Of a stretch of 41,048 bases of DNA, positions 31,343-39,443 are shown in pieces (the stretch's first letter is position 1; each line of letters opens with the position of its first letter). The position numbers and the translations under genes were made by a program. This DNA comes from SYIM01 sp039800205 (lineage in GTDB: Bacteria > Pseudomonadota > Gammaproteobacteria > Burkholderiales > Burkholderiaceae_E), in contig JBDLRB010000206.1 in the NCBI GenBank assembly GCA_039800205.1, forward strand, positions 1-41,048, written 5' to 3'. The notes below the pieces were generated by a model. It saw only the letters and a program-made list of their open reading frames with translations. It searched no databases and had not been told where the DNA came from.

Positions 31343-32422
31343 ATGAGCTTTCTGCAACTGGACCGACTCAGCCGCCGTTACGACGGCGTGCTGGCGGTCG
31401 ATGACCTGTCCCTCGAGGTGACCCAGGGCGAATTCATCGCGCTGCTGGGCCCCTCGGGGTGCGGCAAGACCACGACCCTTCAGATGATCGCGGGCTTCGT
31501 CGCGCCATCCGGCGGCAGGATCCTCCTCGAAGGACAAGACCTCACCCGCCTGCGTCCGGCGCAGCGCGGTCTCGGCGTGGTGTTCCAGAGCTACGCGCTG
31601 TTCCCCCACATGACCGTCGCGGAGAACGTTGCCTTCGGACTCGACATGCGGGGCGTTCGCGCAACCGAGCAACAGCAGCGGGTCGGCGAGGTGCTCGAAA
31701 TGGTCGGCCTGTCGGCCCTGGCGGATCGCTACCCCAGGCGCATGTCGGGAGGACAGCAACAGCGGGTTGCCCTGGCGCGCGCCCTCGTGATCCGACCCCG
31801 TATCCTGCTGCTTGACGAGCCCTTGTCCAACCTCGACGCCAAGCTTCGCGAAGAGATGCAACTCGAGCTTCGACACATTCAGCGCAGCCTCGGCACCACC
31901 ACTTTGCTGGTCACCCATGATCAATCCGAAGCGATGGCCCTGGCCGACCGAATCGTGATCATGAACAAGGGACGCGTCGAACAGATCGGCGCGCCCTTCG
32001 AAACCTACGAGTGGCCTGCCACACCCTTCGTCGCCCGTTTTCTGGGGCGTACCAACCTCTTCGAGGCCCGGGTCGAACCCGGCGTTGCGCGGGTTCTCAT
32101 TGATGACGCTCGCTGGCCGATCGAAGCGGGCAATCTGCCGGACGGCACCTCGCTCGCACCGGGCGCAGTCGTGGTGTCCGTGCGCCCGGAAAAGCTCAGC
32201 ATCACCCCCCTTGACGAAACCACCGACCCCATTCGCTCAAGCGGATTGCGGGCCACGGTTCGATCGCGAATCTTCCAGGGTAACCACTGGCTGATCGAAC
32301 TCGATTACCGCGGCAAGCCCGTGACTGCGACGCTGCCCAACTCGGGGGGCCCGCCGCCTGCCGAGGGCAGCTCGGTGCGCGTCGACTGGGCGGCGCGGGA
32401 CATGCGGATCCGATCCTTGTGA
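31343..32422 (+). CDS. ABC importer ATPase (PotA type)
   Basis: Cytoplasmic ATPase of 359 residues. Walker A is GPSGCGKTT (36-44), Q-loop FQSYALFPHM (81-90), signature MSGGQ (134-138), Walker B ILLLDEP (154-160), D-loop SNLDAK and switch His192 in VTHDQSEAMAL. The C-terminal TOBE-type domain starts near residue 285 (LRATVRSRIFQGNHWLIEL), as in PotA and other CUT1/POPT importers. All catalytic residues are intact. It joins the permease gene by a TGATG overlap at 32420-32424. Confidence 0.95.
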   Translation: MSFLQLDRLSRRYDGVLAVDDLSLEVTQGEFIALLGPSGCGKTTTLQMIAGFVAPSGGRILLEGQDLTRLRPAQRGLGVVFQSYALFPHMTVAENVAFGLDMRGVRATEQQQRVGEVLEMVGLSALADRYPRRMSGGQQQRVALARALVIRPRILLLDEPLSNLDAKLREEMQLELRHIQRSLGTTTLLVTHDQSEAMALADRIVIMNKGRVEQIGAPFETYEWPATPFVARFLGRTNLFEARVEPGVARVLIDDARWPIEAGNLPDGTSLAPGAVVVSVRPEKLSITPLDETTDPIRSSGLRATVRSRIFQGNHWLIELDYRGKPVTATLPNSGGPPPAEGSSVRVDWAARDMRIRSL

Positions 32423-33336
32423 TGGACAACAATCCGGGTCACCAGACACCCTCAGCCGGGCAAGCGCGCGAGGCGGCTCGCCGCTTGATTCCGACGCCTT
32501 ATCTGTTGACCGGGCCGGCGCTGCTGCTCTTCCTGCTGATCGTTCTCTCGCCCCTTGCCATGACGGTGCTGCTGTCCTTTCATGACTGGGACCAGTACCG
32601 CGGCATCATCGAGGTGTTCACCACCAAGAACTGGCTGGACGTCATTCAGGATGATTATTTCCACGAGGTGCTCTGGCGAACCTTGCGGGTGGCCGGCTGG
32701 GTAACCCTGCTCACTGCGATGTTCGGGGCACCCGAGGCCTATATCCTCAATCGAATGCGTGCGCCCTGGCGAGGCATTTTCCTGCTGGTCGTACTGGGTC
32801 CCTTGCTGATTTCCGTGGTGGCCCGCACCCTCGGCTGGGCGCTCCTCTTCGGCGGCGAGTCCGGCGCAGTCAATCGGGCGCTCCTGCACCTTGGCGTCAT
32901 ACAGGAACCGATTGCCTTCATGTTCACCGAAACCGGCATGATCGTCGCACTGACCCATGTGCTGATGCCCTACATGGTGCTGTCGGTCTGGGCGGCGCTG
33001 CAACGCGTCGACCCCAACACGGAGAATGCCGCAGCGTCGCTGGGCGCGGGTTCATTGAGCATTCTTGGGCGAATTGTCTTCCCGCAGGTGCTGCCGGGCA
33101 TTCTGGCCGGATCCATCATCGTTTTCGCTCTGGCCGCCAGCGCCTTTGCCACACCGGCCATCATCGGGGGCCGCCGGCTGAAGGTCGCCTCGACACTTGC
33201 GTATGACGAATTCCTCAACAGCCTGAACTGGCCACTTGGCGCGGTCGTTGCGGTGATCCTCCTGGTCACGCTTATTCTGATCATCGTTCTGACCAACCGG
33301 CTCGTCGAGCGCCGCTACGCGGAGGTCTTCCGATGA
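32422..33336 (+). CDS. ABC importer permease 1 (PotB type)
   Basis: Membrane subunit of 304 residues with six expected helices. The N-terminal segment ends in LLTGPALLLFLLIVLSPLAMTVLLSF; the EAA loop that contacts the ATPase is EAAASLGAG-like (ENAAASLGAGSLSILGRIVFPQV, about 196-218). The ATG at 32422 overlaps the ATPase stop; a GTG one codon earlier is possible. It overlaps permease 2 by four bases. Confidence 0.93.
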   Translation: MDNNPGHQTPSAGQAREAARRLIPTPYLLTGPALLLFLLIVLSPLAMTVLLSFHDWDQYRGIIEVFTTKNWLDVIQDDYFHEVLWRTLRVAGWVTLLTAMFGAPEAYILNRMRAPWRGIFLLVVLGPLLISVVARTLGWALLFGGESGAVNRALLHLGVIQEPIAFMFTETGMIVALTHVLMPYMVLSVWAALQRVDPNTENAAASLGAGSLSILGRIVFPQVLPGILAGSIIVFALAASAFATPAIIGGRRLKVASTLAYDEFLNSLNWPLGAVVAVILLVTLILIIVLTNRLVERRYAEVFR

Positions 33337-34139
33337 GCCGAAATGGTCCACTGGCGATCCTCTACCACACGCTCTTCGTCGCCTTCACGCTGGCACCGAT
33401 CCTGGTGGTCTGTGTCGTTGCGTTCACACCGGAATCACACCTGTCCTTCCCGACCGATCAATGGTCACTGCGCTGGTTCAGGGCCATTGCCGACTATCCC
33501 GAGTTCGTCCGGGCCTTCTGGCAAAGCCTGCAACTGGGCTCACTGTCTTCGGCACTGGCCGTGGCCTTTTGCGTGCCCGCCGCGCTGGGGGTCGCGCGCC
33601 ACCGCTTCCCTGGACGCGATGTGATGATGGCGCTCTTCCAGTCGCCGCTGATGGTGCCGCACGTGGTCCTGGGTATCGCGTTCCTCCGGTTTTTCACCGA
33701 GATCGGCCTCGCCGGGAGCTTCACCGGTCTGGTGATCTCGCACATCGTCATCGTGTTTCCGTTTGCGCTCCGTCTCACCCTGTCATCGGTCACCGGCCTG
33801 AATCCCTACATCGAGCATGCGGCCGCATCACTCGGTGCAGGCGATCTGACCATCCTGCGTCGTATCACCCTCCCGCTGATTGTCCCCGGGCTGGTCAGCG
33901 GCTGGGCGCTGGCCTTCATCAACTCGTTTGACGAAGTCACGATGACGGTGTTCATTGCGACACCCGGCACGGAAACCCTCCCCGTGCGCATGTTTCTGTA
34001 CGTGCAGGACAATATCGATCCACTGGTCAGTTCAGTCTCGGCGGCCGTGATCGGAGTGACTGTCATTGCAATGATCGTGCTCGACCGGCTGTATGGTCTG
34101 GACACCCTGCTGCTCGGGCGCGGCAGCAAGAACGACTGA
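33333..34139 (+). CDS. ABC importer permease 2 (PotC type)
   Basis: Membrane subunit of 268 residues with six helices. First helix ILYHTLFVAFTLAPILVVCVVAF; external segment SFPTDQWSLRWFRAIADYPEF is typical of PotC; the EAA loop is EHAAASLGAGDLTILRRITLPLI (about 153-175). ATGA overlap with permease 1. The dehydrogenase genes begin 25 bases after its stop, so transporter and enzymes probably share one transcript. Confidence 0.94.
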   Translation: MSRNGPLAILYHTLFVAFTLAPILVVCVVAFTPESHLSFPTDQWSLRWFRAIADYPEFVRAFWQSLQLGSLSSALAVAFCVPAALGVARHRFPGRDVMMALFQSPLMVPHVVLGIAFLRFFTEIGLAGSFTGLVISHIVIVFPFALRLTLSSVTGLNPYIEHAAASLGAGDLTILRRITLPLIVPGLVSGWALAFINSFDEVTMTVFIATPGTETLPVRMFLYVQDNIDPLVSSVSAAVIGVTVIAMIVLDRLYGLDTLLLGRGSKND

Positions 34140-34164
34140 GCCCATACAGAACAAGGACTTTCAA

Positions 34165-35304
34165 TTGAGCATCACACGCGGAGCGCCCGACAGTTTCGAT
34201 GTGGCCGTGATCGGTGGCGGTCTGGTCGGCGCATGTATCGCCTGGGGGCTGGCCCGGGCAGGCCAGCGGGTCAGCGTACTGGACGAGGGCGACATCGCTG
34301 TTCGCGCCTCGCGCGGAAATTTCGCGCTGGTCTGGGTGCAGGGGAAGGGCCAGGGCATGGCCGCCTACAGCCGCTGGACGTTGGCGGGTGCGCGATTGTG
34401 GCCCACCCTGGCCCAAACCCTCAAAGACGAGACCGGCGTGGATGTCTGCCTGGAGCAACCGGGAGGGTTTCATGTGTGCCTGAGCGACGACGAATTCGAT
34501 CGACGCTCGGCGTTCGTCAAGCGCTTCGAGAGCCAGACCGGCGTTGCCGATTACCGCACGCAGATGCTGGACCACAGCGCACTTGAGCGAATGCTGCCGC
34601 AGATCGGACCCGAGGTTCGGGGCGCAAGCTTTTGCGAGCACGATGGCCATGTCAATTCTCTGAAGCTCTTCAGAGCACTGCATACGGGACTGCTCCGTAA
34701 CGGCGCGCACTACCGGCCGAACCACACCGTCGACCGAATCGAGCGGATTTCGGGGGGGTTCAGAATCGTGTCTGGCGACACCGTCACCGAGGCGGCCCGT
34801 GTCGTGCTTGCTGCCGGCAATGCCAATCACATGCTGGCCCCGATGGTGGGACTGCATGCCCCGATGAAGCCCGAGCGCGGTCAGATCGTGGTCACCGAGC
34901 GGATCCGTCCTTTTCTCAGACATCCCTTGTCGACCATTCGTCAGACAGACGAGGGCTCCGTGATGATCGGGGACAGCCGGGAAGAAGGAACAGACCCCGC
35001 GTCGATGAACATGCCCATCAACACAACGATGGCCTCGCGGGCCATCCGTACCTTCCCGCTGCTTGCGCCCCTGAATGTGGTGCGTACCTGGCGTGCGATC
35101 CGGGTGATGCCCGCCGACGGCTTTCCGATCTACGAGCAATCCGAGTCGCATCCGGGCGCGTTCGTGACGACCTGCCACTCCGGCGTGACGCTGGCTGCAG
35201 CGCATGCCCTCAAACTCGCACCGATGATCGCAGCGGGTACGCTCGATCCGACCGAAACCGAAGCATTCAGCGCTCGGAGGTTCAATGTTCAGACGATCCA
35301 GTAA
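34165..35304 (+). CDS. DAO-family FAD oxidoreductase 1 (beta-type subunit)
   Basis: Flavoprotein of 379 residues of the D-amino-acid oxidase/glycine oxidase fold. The FAD-binding Rossmann motif is VAVIGGGLVGACIAWGLARAG followed by Asp-type acid VSVLDEG; RASRGNFALVWVQGKGQG is the DAO-family loop, close to opine oxidase B-type subunits. The start is a TTG at 34165, chosen because AAGGA lies seven bases upstream and the Rossmann motif then starts at the usual distance; there is no ATG that fits. It would oxidise a C-N bond of an amine or amino acid and hand electrons to the iron-sulfur partners. It overlaps the small ferredoxin-like gene by 20 bases. Confidence 0.88.
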   Translation: MSITRGAPDSFDVAVIGGGLVGACIAWGLARAGQRVSVLDEGDIAVRASRGNFALVWVQGKGQGMAAYSRWTLAGARLWPTLAQTLKDETGVDVCLEQPGGFHVCLSDDEFDRRSAFVKRFESQTGVADYRTQMLDHSALERMLPQIGPEVRGASFCEHDGHVNSLKLFRALHTGLLRNGAHYRPNHTVDRIERISGGFRIVSGDTVTEAARVVLAAGNANHMLAPMVGLHAPMKPERGQIVVTERIRPFLRHPLSTIRQTDEGSVMIGDSREEGTDPASMNMPINTTMASRAIRTFPLLAPLNVVRTWRAIRVMPADGFPIYEQSESHPGAFVTTCHSGVTLAAAHALKLAPMIAAGTLDPTETEAFSARRFNVQTIQ

Positions 35305-35584
35305 CGCGGCGCCGGGCGAGGCGGTCCGCGTCATCATCGAAGGGCGCGAGTGGACCGCCCGCTCGGGCGACAGCGTGGCCGCCGCGCTCCTGATGGCCGG
35401 CCTCCCCGACTGCCGCACGACGCCGGTCAGCGGTCGCCCACGCGCACCCTTTTGCATGATGGGCGTGTGTTTCGATTGCCTCGTCCAGATCGACGGCTTG
35501 GGCAATCAGCAGGCCTGCATGATTCAAGTGCGCGAGGGCATGGTGATCGAACGCCAAGCCGGTCGCCGGGAGGCCGGGCAATGA
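35285..35584 (+). CDS. Small [2Fe-2S] protein (gamma-type subunit)
   Basis: Protein of 99 residues resembling the small subunit or HcnA-like domain of opine/hydroxyproline/cyanide-forming dehydrogenases. The iron-sulfur ligands are Cys57, Cys62, Cys65 and Cys78 (CMMGVCFDC, then QQACM), a plant-ferredoxin-like arrangement. The N-terminal VRVIIEGREWTARSGDSVAAALLMAG is the usual beta-grasp start. It overlaps DAO subunit 1 by 20 bases and the alpha-type gene by four (ATGA), so the three are made in step and probably form one complex. Confidence 0.92.
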   Translation: MFRRSSNAAPGEAVRVIIEGREWTARSGDSVAAALLMAGLPDCRTTPVSGRPRAPFCMMGVCFDCLVQIDGLGNQQACMIQVREGMVIERQAGRREAGQ

Positions 35585-36996
35585 GCAGCACCCTGCATGA
35601 TGTCGTGGTGGTGGGGGCAGGCCCCGCTGGACTGGCCGCGGCCGCACGCTGCGCGCGGGCGGGGCTCAACACCCTGATGATCGACGAGAACGCCGGGCCG
35701 GGTGGCCAGGTCTATCGCGCGATCGGTCGCTCACCGCTCGAATCCCCGGGCGTTCTGGGCACCGATTACTGGTCCGGTGAGGCACGGGTCGCCGAATTCG
35801 AACAAAGCGGCGCGAAAAGCGCATCTGCCACGACCGTCTGGAGCCTCGATCGCACGCTCGAGCTCGGTACGCTTCATCAGGGCCAGGCCCGAATGATTCA
35901 GGCCAGACAGGTCATTCTGGCAACCGGTGCACTGGAGCGGCCGTTTCCAATTCCGGGTTGGACCTTGCCGGGTGTCATGACAGCGGGTGGGGTCCAGACC
36001 CTGCTCAAGTCATCGGGCGCGCTGCCGGACGGTCCAGTCATTCTCGCCGGATGTGGACCGCTGCTATGGTTGTTGGCCGCCCAGATCCTGCGCGCAGGCG
36101 GCGCGATCGAATGCATGCTGGACACCACCCCACGCGGTGCGATCTGGCGCGAACTTCGCCATTTGCCCGCCTTTATCGGTTCACCCCTGTTCGCCAAAGG
36201 CCTCTCGCTGATGCGTGAGGTTCGCAGTCGGGTACCAATCATCAAAGGTGTGACCACTCTCGAAGCGCGCGGCACGGATCGTCTCGAAACTGTACGCTGG
36301 CAGGCATCAGGCGAGACCATGGAGCGCAGAATCGAACACCTGATTCTCCATCAGGGCGTGGTGCCCAACGTCAACCTTGCCATGGCCGCCGGTGTCGAAC
36401 ATCAGTGGGACGACACGCAGCTCTGCTTTCGACCCGTGCTCGACGCATTCGGCCGCAGCTCGGTTCCCGGCATCTCGGTTGCGGGCGATGGCGCGGGCAT
36501 TGCGGGCGCATGGGCGGCCGAAGCGCGAGGCGGTCTGGCCGCCATTGCGGCGCTCCGCAACCTGACGGAACATGCCCACCATCCGGAAGCCTCGGATGCT
36601 GAGGCGACACGACTTCGCGCAACGCTCGCACGCCATCAGGCGGGGCGGTCCTTCATTGACCGCATCTACCAGCCCAATCTCGCGTTCCGGGTGCCGTCTG
36701 ATGACACCCTGGTCTGTCGCTGCGAGGAAGTCAGTGCGGGCCAGGTGCGCGATTCAGTCCGCCTGGGTTGCGAAGGACCCAATCAGATGAAGGCCTTCCT
36801 GCGCTGCGGGATGGGGCCCTGCCAGGGACGATTGTGTGGACTGACCGTGACCGAAACCATCGCTCAGGCGCGCGGCGTATCGCCCGGCGAGGTCGGCTAT
36901 TACCGCCTGCGCCCGCCGGTGAAGCCCATTCCGCTCTCGGCGCTGGCCGAGATGCCGGTCGACGACGAAGCCGTTCGTGCGGTCGTCCGTGGCTGA
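35581..36996 (+). CDS. FAD/NAD(P)-binding oxidoreductase with C-terminal Fe-S domain (alpha-type subunit, HcnB/OoxA-like)
   Basis: Protein of 471 residues. N-terminal FAD motif VVVVGAGPAGLAAAARCARAG with ENAGPGGQVY; second dinucleotide site VILAGCGPLLWLLAAQILRAGG near residue 160; third block GDGAGIAGAWAAEARGG near 305. The C-terminal part has a BFD-like [2Fe-2S] site: Cys379 and Cys381 (LVCRCEE) and Cys409 and Cys414 (RCGMGPCQG). This layout is that of the A/alpha subunit of opine oxidase, L-hydroxyproline-type dehydrogenases and hydrogen cyanide synthase HcnB. Cyanide synthesis is unlikely here because of the transporter context. It is followed by DAO subunit 2 after 27 bases. Confidence 0.93.
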   Translation: MSSTLHDVVVVGAGPAGLAAAARCARAGLNTLMIDENAGPGGQVYRAIGRSPLESPGVLGTDYWSGEARVAEFEQSGAKSASATTVWSLDRTLELGTLHQGQARMIQARQVILATGALERPFPIPGWTLPGVMTAGGVQTLLKSSGALPDGPVILAGCGPLLWLLAAQILRAGGAIECMLDTTPRGAIWRELRHLPAFIGSPLFAKGLSLMREVRSRVPIIKGVTTLEARGTDRLETVRWQASGETMERRIEHLILHQGVVPNVNLAMAAGVEHQWDDTQLCFRPVLDAFGRSSVPGISVAGDGAGIAGAWAAEARGGLAAIAALRNLTEHAHHPEASDAEATRLRATLARHQAGRSFIDRIYQPNLAFRVPSDDTLVCRCEEVSAGQVRDSVRLGCEGPNQMKAFLRCGMGPCQGRLCGLTVTETIAQARGVSPGEVGYYRLRPPVKPIPLSALAEMPVDDEAVRAVVRG

Positions 36997-37023
36997 TCCG
37001 GCACGCGGCCCACGCTCGAACCC

Positions 37024-38205
37024 ATGACGGCCCCGATCTCCACGGCGAGCAGCCTGCCCGATGTCCTGGTGGTGGGGGCCGGGATCCATGGCTGCTCGAC
37101 TGCGCTTCACCTGGCCTTGAGCGGGCTCAGGGTCCGGGTCATCGAAAAGGATCACGCCGGTCGCCACGCCTCAGGCGTCAATGCGGGCGGTGTCCGGCAG
37201 TTGGCTCGGCACATCGCCGAGATTCCGTTGTCGATCGCATCAATGGCGATCTGGGAGCGAATCGAGGACCTGACGGGCGACGACTGCGGTTTTGAGAGCC
37301 ATGGTCAGGTTCTGGTTGCAGAAAGCGAGGCCGAACTTCAGGATTTTCAGCGCCGGATCGATGAACTGCATGCACACGGCTTTACGCACGAGGAACTCAT
37401 CGATCAGGCCGAATTGCGCCGCCTGGTGCCTGCCGTATCGGACAACTGTCCAGGCGGGATCGTGTCGCGTCGCGACGGCGCCGCGCAACCCTTTCGCGCC
37501 ACGCAAGCCATCCGCCGCGCAGGCGTGCGCGCAGGCGTCGATTATCGCGAGGGGCATCGCATCACCGAGATTCGCCGCACGGGATCGGTCTGGACACTGA
37601 AGACGGACCGGGGTGACGTGCATCAGGCGCCGATCGTTGTCAACGCAGCGGGTGCCTGGGCCGACCGGATTGCGGCAGCTGTCGGCGAGCCGGTACCCCT
37701 GGAACCGATCGGACCCATGCTGATGATCACCAACCGGGTCGCGCCCTTCCTGAAGCCGGTGGTTATCCTTCGCGCCCGCAAGCTCTCGTTCAAGCAATTC
37801 CCGAACGGAACGGTGATGATCGGCGGCGGACACCTGGCCGAGGTCAATCGCGATCGAAACGAGAGCCGAATCAACTGGTCTCGTCTGCAAGAGAGCGCCC
37901 GCACGGTCTGGGAGTTGTTCCCGGTGATGCGCGACGCCACGATTCAGCGGGCCTGGGCGGGCATTGAGGCCCGCATGCCAGACGATCTACCCGTGGTGGG
38001 CCCGAGTCAGACCGAAGAAGGCCTCTGGCACCAGTTTGGATTCTCCGCACATGGTTTCCAACTGGGCCCGGGCACGGGTGCGACGATGGCCGAATGGATC
38101 ACGACCGGACAGACCCGCGTCGAACTGAGCGGGCTGTCGATCGGCCGCTTCAGCCCTGCGCGGCACAGAGCGCCTGAAGCCGCGCCGACGGACGATGAAT
38201 CCTGA
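37024..38205 (+). CDS. DAO-family FAD oxidoreductase 2 (second beta-type subunit)
   Basis: Flavoprotein of 393 residues. FAD motif VLVVGAGIHGCSTALHLALSG and acid VRVIEKD; the DAO loop is GRHASGVNAGGVRQ, and the C-terminal FAD contact LWHQFGFSAHGFQLGPGTGA is typical of sarcosine-oxidase/HcnC-like members. It differs clearly from subunit 1 (RASRGNFALVWVQ), so the two are not recent duplicates. Either protein could pair with the alpha and [2Fe-2S] subunits, or one may act alone on an intermediate. Its 3' end overlaps the PrpF-like gene by 56 bases, tail to tail, with both frames intact. Confidence 0.92.
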   Translation: MTAPISTASSLPDVLVVGAGIHGCSTALHLALSGLRVRVIEKDHAGRHASGVNAGGVRQLARHIAEIPLSIASMAIWERIEDLTGDDCGFESHGQVLVAESEAELQDFQRRIDELHAHGFTHEELIDQAELRRLVPAVSDNCPGGIVSRRDGAAQPFRATQAIRRAGVRAGVDYREGHRITEIRRTGSVWTLKTDRGDVHQAPIVVNAAGAWADRIAAAVGEPVPLEPIGPMLMITNRVAPFLKPVVILRARKLSFKQFPNGTVMIGGGHLAEVNRDRNESRINWSRLQESARTVWELFPVMRDATIQRAWAGIEARMPDDLPVVGPSQTEEGLWHQFGFSAHGFQLGPGTGATMAEWITTGQTRVELSGLSIGRFSPARHRAPEAAPTDDES

Positions 38206-39394
38206 AAAAGCCGTCCATGTAGAGCTGAGCATTGCGCTCGTACGCCACCCACGGAAACTCGAACTCACCTGCTGGACCGCGCCGACCAAAGACCCGTGCT
38301 CGCAGAATGCCCGCAGGATTCTCCATCGCGACCGCGTGTTCCGCGTCCTGCTCGGTAAGCGGCGCCAGGCCCGTCGCGAGTTCGTGCGCGGTCGTCCCGG
38401 GCATCAGGCAGGCCGTCGCGAGACAGCACCCCCCCGTCACCGCCAGGGAAGCGTGCGATTCCTGGGGCGTGAAGTAGCGCGCGGAAATGTGGCCGCCCTG
38501 CGTGGCCGGCGACACCAGACAGACCTTGGGAATGGTCTCGCTGGTGGCTAGCTCGTCGGCTGTCATGGGCACGCCCTTTCTTTTCAATTGCATGGCGAGC
38601 CCCGCCTGTACCCAGATCGAACGCAGTCGGGCCTTGAGTTCAGTGTTGGCATTGAGGCTGGCCACCGATTCGTCACCACGCATCCCGACCGCATCGGCCC
38701 GCAGGATCACCATAGGCACCGCGACATCGACACAGCTGACCTCGACGCCGTCAAAGGTATCGCGCAGATTGCCGGTGGGCAGCAATTTCCTGGTCTTTGA
38801 GCCGACCGGTTCCCGCAGGCTCAGTTCCACGCCCGGAAACTGTCCGTAGACGCCTGGAATGGCGGTGTCCGCCGGAATCACGGGATGCCCGCCCGGGGTG
38901 CGCACCCGGCAGTCGGTGATCACGCTGGTATTGGTGTTGAAGACCCTGACATGGGTGATCGGGTCACCCGCCTCGATCAATCCATTTTCGAGCAGAAACA
39001 TCGGGATCGCAGCCGACATGTTCCCGCAGTTCACGCTCCAGTCGATCGCTGATTTTTCAGCCGCAAGCTGCGCCAGCGTGCTGTTGAAATCGGCTGCCTC
39101 GCTCTCGGCCGGTTCGATGATGAAGACCTTGTTGCTGGTTGCCGGCCCTCGGCCCAGTCCGGTGATCTGCTTGTTGCCTCTCAGCTCGCCCTCATCGGGC
39201 ACGCCCATCATCTTGCGGATGATCTCCTCGCGTACCTCGGCAAAAGGCGCCAGATGGGGGCCCCAGATGATCACACCCGTAGAGGTACCGCCGCGCATGT
39301 AGCTGACGGGAAAATGCACCACCCCGTCGCGCAGCATCGCCTGTCCGGACAGAAAAGATGAAGTCACTTTCGGGGTTTTGTACGCTTCGTTCAT
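38150..39394 (-). CDS. PrpF/GalD-family isomerase (2-methylaconitate isomerase or 4-oxalomesaconate tautomerase type)
   Basis: Protein of 414 residues of the PrpF family (diaminopimelate-epimerase-like fold), which moves a double bond in tricarboxylic acids. Blocks: SYMRGGTSTGVI near residue 32, RGNKQITGLGRGPATSNKVFII (where PrpF has the catalytic lysine region), and WSVNCGNMSAAIP at about 118-130 with the conserved cysteine. The family cannot be split by eye into methylcitrate (PrpF) or gallate (GalD) roles; no prpC/prpD genes are near. It is longer than typical PrpF by a short N-terminal extension. GGAGATGAG precedes the ATG. It follows the Tct fusion permease by 49 bases, so an imported tricarboxylate is a plausible substrate. 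Confidence 0.9.
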   Translation of the reverse strand: MNEAYKTPKVTSSFLSGQAMLRDGVVHFPVSYMRGGTSTGVIIWGPHLAPFAEVREEIIRKMMGVPDEGELRGNKQITGLGRGPATSNKVFIIEPAESEAADFNSTLAQLAAEKSAIDWSVNCGNMSAAIPMFLLENGLIEAGDPITHVRVFNTNTSVITDCRVRTPGGHPVIPADTAIPGVYGQFPGVELSLREPVGSKTRKLLPTGNLRDTFDGVEVSCVDVAVPMVILRADAVGMRGDESVASLNANTELKARLRSIWVQAGLAMQLKRKGVPMTADELATSETIPKVCLVSPATQGGHISARYFTPQESHASLAVTGGCCLATACLMPGTTAHELATGLAPLTEQDAEHAVAMENPAGILRARVFGRRGPAGEFEFPWVAYERNAQLYMDGFFRIHRPSARLQALCAAQG

Positions 39395-39443
39395 CGCTCA
39401 TCTCCAGGGACGTCCTGTCAGACCGTCCCGTCCATAATCAAGA

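Noticed and set aside
34063..35505. 480-codon minus-strand frame
   Set aside because: Antisense to the DAO subunit 1 gene and the small Fe-S gene; no motif of its own.
34165..38205. Hydrogen cyanide synthase (hcnABC)
   Set aside because: The subunit architecture is shared with opine and hydroxyproline dehydrogenases; the adjacent importer, divergent regulator and second DAO gene fit catabolism better.
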